From: Polaribacter sp. SA4-10 | GTDB taxonomy: Bacteria > Bacteroidota > Bacteroidia > Flavobacteriales > Flavobacteriaceae | Assembly (NCBI RefSeq): GCF_002163835.1 | Contig: NZ_CP019331.1 | Coordinates: 2,393,001 to 2,457,000, forward strand | DNA: 64,000 nt | Direction: 5' to 3' | Shown here: piece by piece, positions 63,564 through 64,000 of the stretch | How positions within the stretch are numbered: position 1 is the first letter of the stretch | Layout of the letters: each line of letters starts with the position of its first letter | Program-made: the position numbers and the translations under genes | Notes under the pieces: generated by a model | The model's input: the letters and a program-made list of their open reading frames with translations, nothing else | Database searches by the model: none | What the model was told of the DNA's origin: nothing

Positions 63564-64000
63564 TTGAATATTAAAATATTTTTTATTATTTTTTTTCTGA
63601 TGATTTTTTCATCAATAAAAGCACAAGAAAAAACAGGTAAATTAATAACGCCACCTTATTTACATAAAGGAGATACTATTGTAATTATAGCACCAGCAGG
63701 AATTTTAAAAAACAGAGAAGCAACCATAGAAAAGGCTAAAAATCTAGCTGAAAGTTGGGGTTTAGAAGTAGTGTATGGTAAAAGTTTATTTAACCAAAAT
63801 AATCATTTCTCTGGTACAGACAATGAACGTTTTAAAGACTTTCAAGAAGCATTAGACAATAAAAATATAAAAGCTATTTGGTCTGCAAGAGGAGGTTATG
63901 GCTCTGTTAGAATTTTAGATAAACTAAATTTTATAAAATTTAAGAAAAACCCAAAATGGATAATTGGCTATTCAGATATTACTGCGTTTCACAATCATAT
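63564..64000 (+). CDS. LD-carboxypeptidase (S66 family), N-terminal part (cut by window edge)
   Basis: About 145 residues are in the window. TTG at 63564 starts a signal peptide (FFIIFFLMIFSSIKAQ); an ATG at 63600 lies within the hydrophobic core and would shorten it. The mature part PPYLHKGDTIVIIAPAG and WSARGGYGSVRILDKL is typical S66, and GYSDIT near the edge resembles the segment after the catalytic Ser region. It removes the terminal D-Ala from tetrapeptides of peptidoglycan. Divergent from metG. Confidence 0.85.
   Translation, partial: MNIKIFFIIFFLMIFSSIKAQEKTGKLITPPYLHKGDTIVIIAPAGILKNREATIEKAKNLAESWGLEVVYGKSLFNQNNHFSGTDNERFKDFQEALDNKNIKAIWSARGGYGSVRILDKLNFIKFKKNPKWIIGYSDITAFHNH

Overview
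The window is AT-rich and reads as chromosome of a marine flavobacterium (Bacteroidota, Flavobacteriaceae, probably Polaribacter- or Tenacibaculum-like). The evidence is the Bacteroidota -7 element TAnnTTTG, an IPExxxVDY protein beside pyruvate kinase, the order purN / acpP-fabF-rnc, VCBS/ASPIC and sortilin-like surface proteins, and sdhCAB of the Bacteroidota type. The genus is inference.

Left part (1-35.5 kb), mostly housekeeping: the thiL 3' end, hydrolases, brnQ, an XRE/ImmA-type protease plus PIN-domain pair that looks like a toxin-antitoxin module (4.2-5.8 kb), remnants of secreted surface-protein genes (6.3-7.5 kb), PPK2, a sugar transporter, an aminopeptidase P, a DEAD-box helicase, a sortilin-like secreted protein, sdhCAB, a 1083-residue VCBS lipoprotein flanked by an intact RNase HI gene and a decayed partial copy of it, purN, acpP-fabF-rnc, pyk, a membrane M28 peptidase, a CBS protein and ssb.

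Middle part (35.6-58.2 kb), the notable region: a stress / low-oxygen / dormancy island. It holds fermentative D-lactate dehydrogenase (ldhA), an L,D-transpeptidase, a PNPOx-like flavin protein, a DnaJ(CbpA)-CbpM-MscS-phosphatidyltransferase-phosphoesterase operon, a site-2-type protease with CBS domains, a TerB-like protein, a broken DUF302 gene, four tandem universal stress proteins, a ribosome hibernation factor, an eRF1-like protein, an ATP-cone/Mrr-like nuclease, a beta-CASP nuclease, Hsp20 and two paralogous lipoproteins. In its centre lies a PAS histidine kinase and a response regulator whose output domain is of the CRP/FNR type. Twelve promoters across 21 kb, on both strands, share a 14-bp FNR-like dyad, (C/A/T)TGA(T/C)-N4-(A/G/C)TCA(T), always exactly 22 bp upstream of the -7 box. 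This places the dyad near -41, the class II activator position. The simplest reading is one local regulon driven by the CRP/FNR-type response regulator. One of these promoters faces a leader of about 160 nt with a stable hairpin and a terminator-like hairpin, so it may make a small RNA.

Right part (58.5-64 kb): a two-subunit molybdenum hydroxylase (IorAB-like, Tat-exported), metG, and the start of an LD-carboxypeptidase. No rRNA or tRNA genes, CRISPR arrays, integrases or intact insertion sequences were seen.
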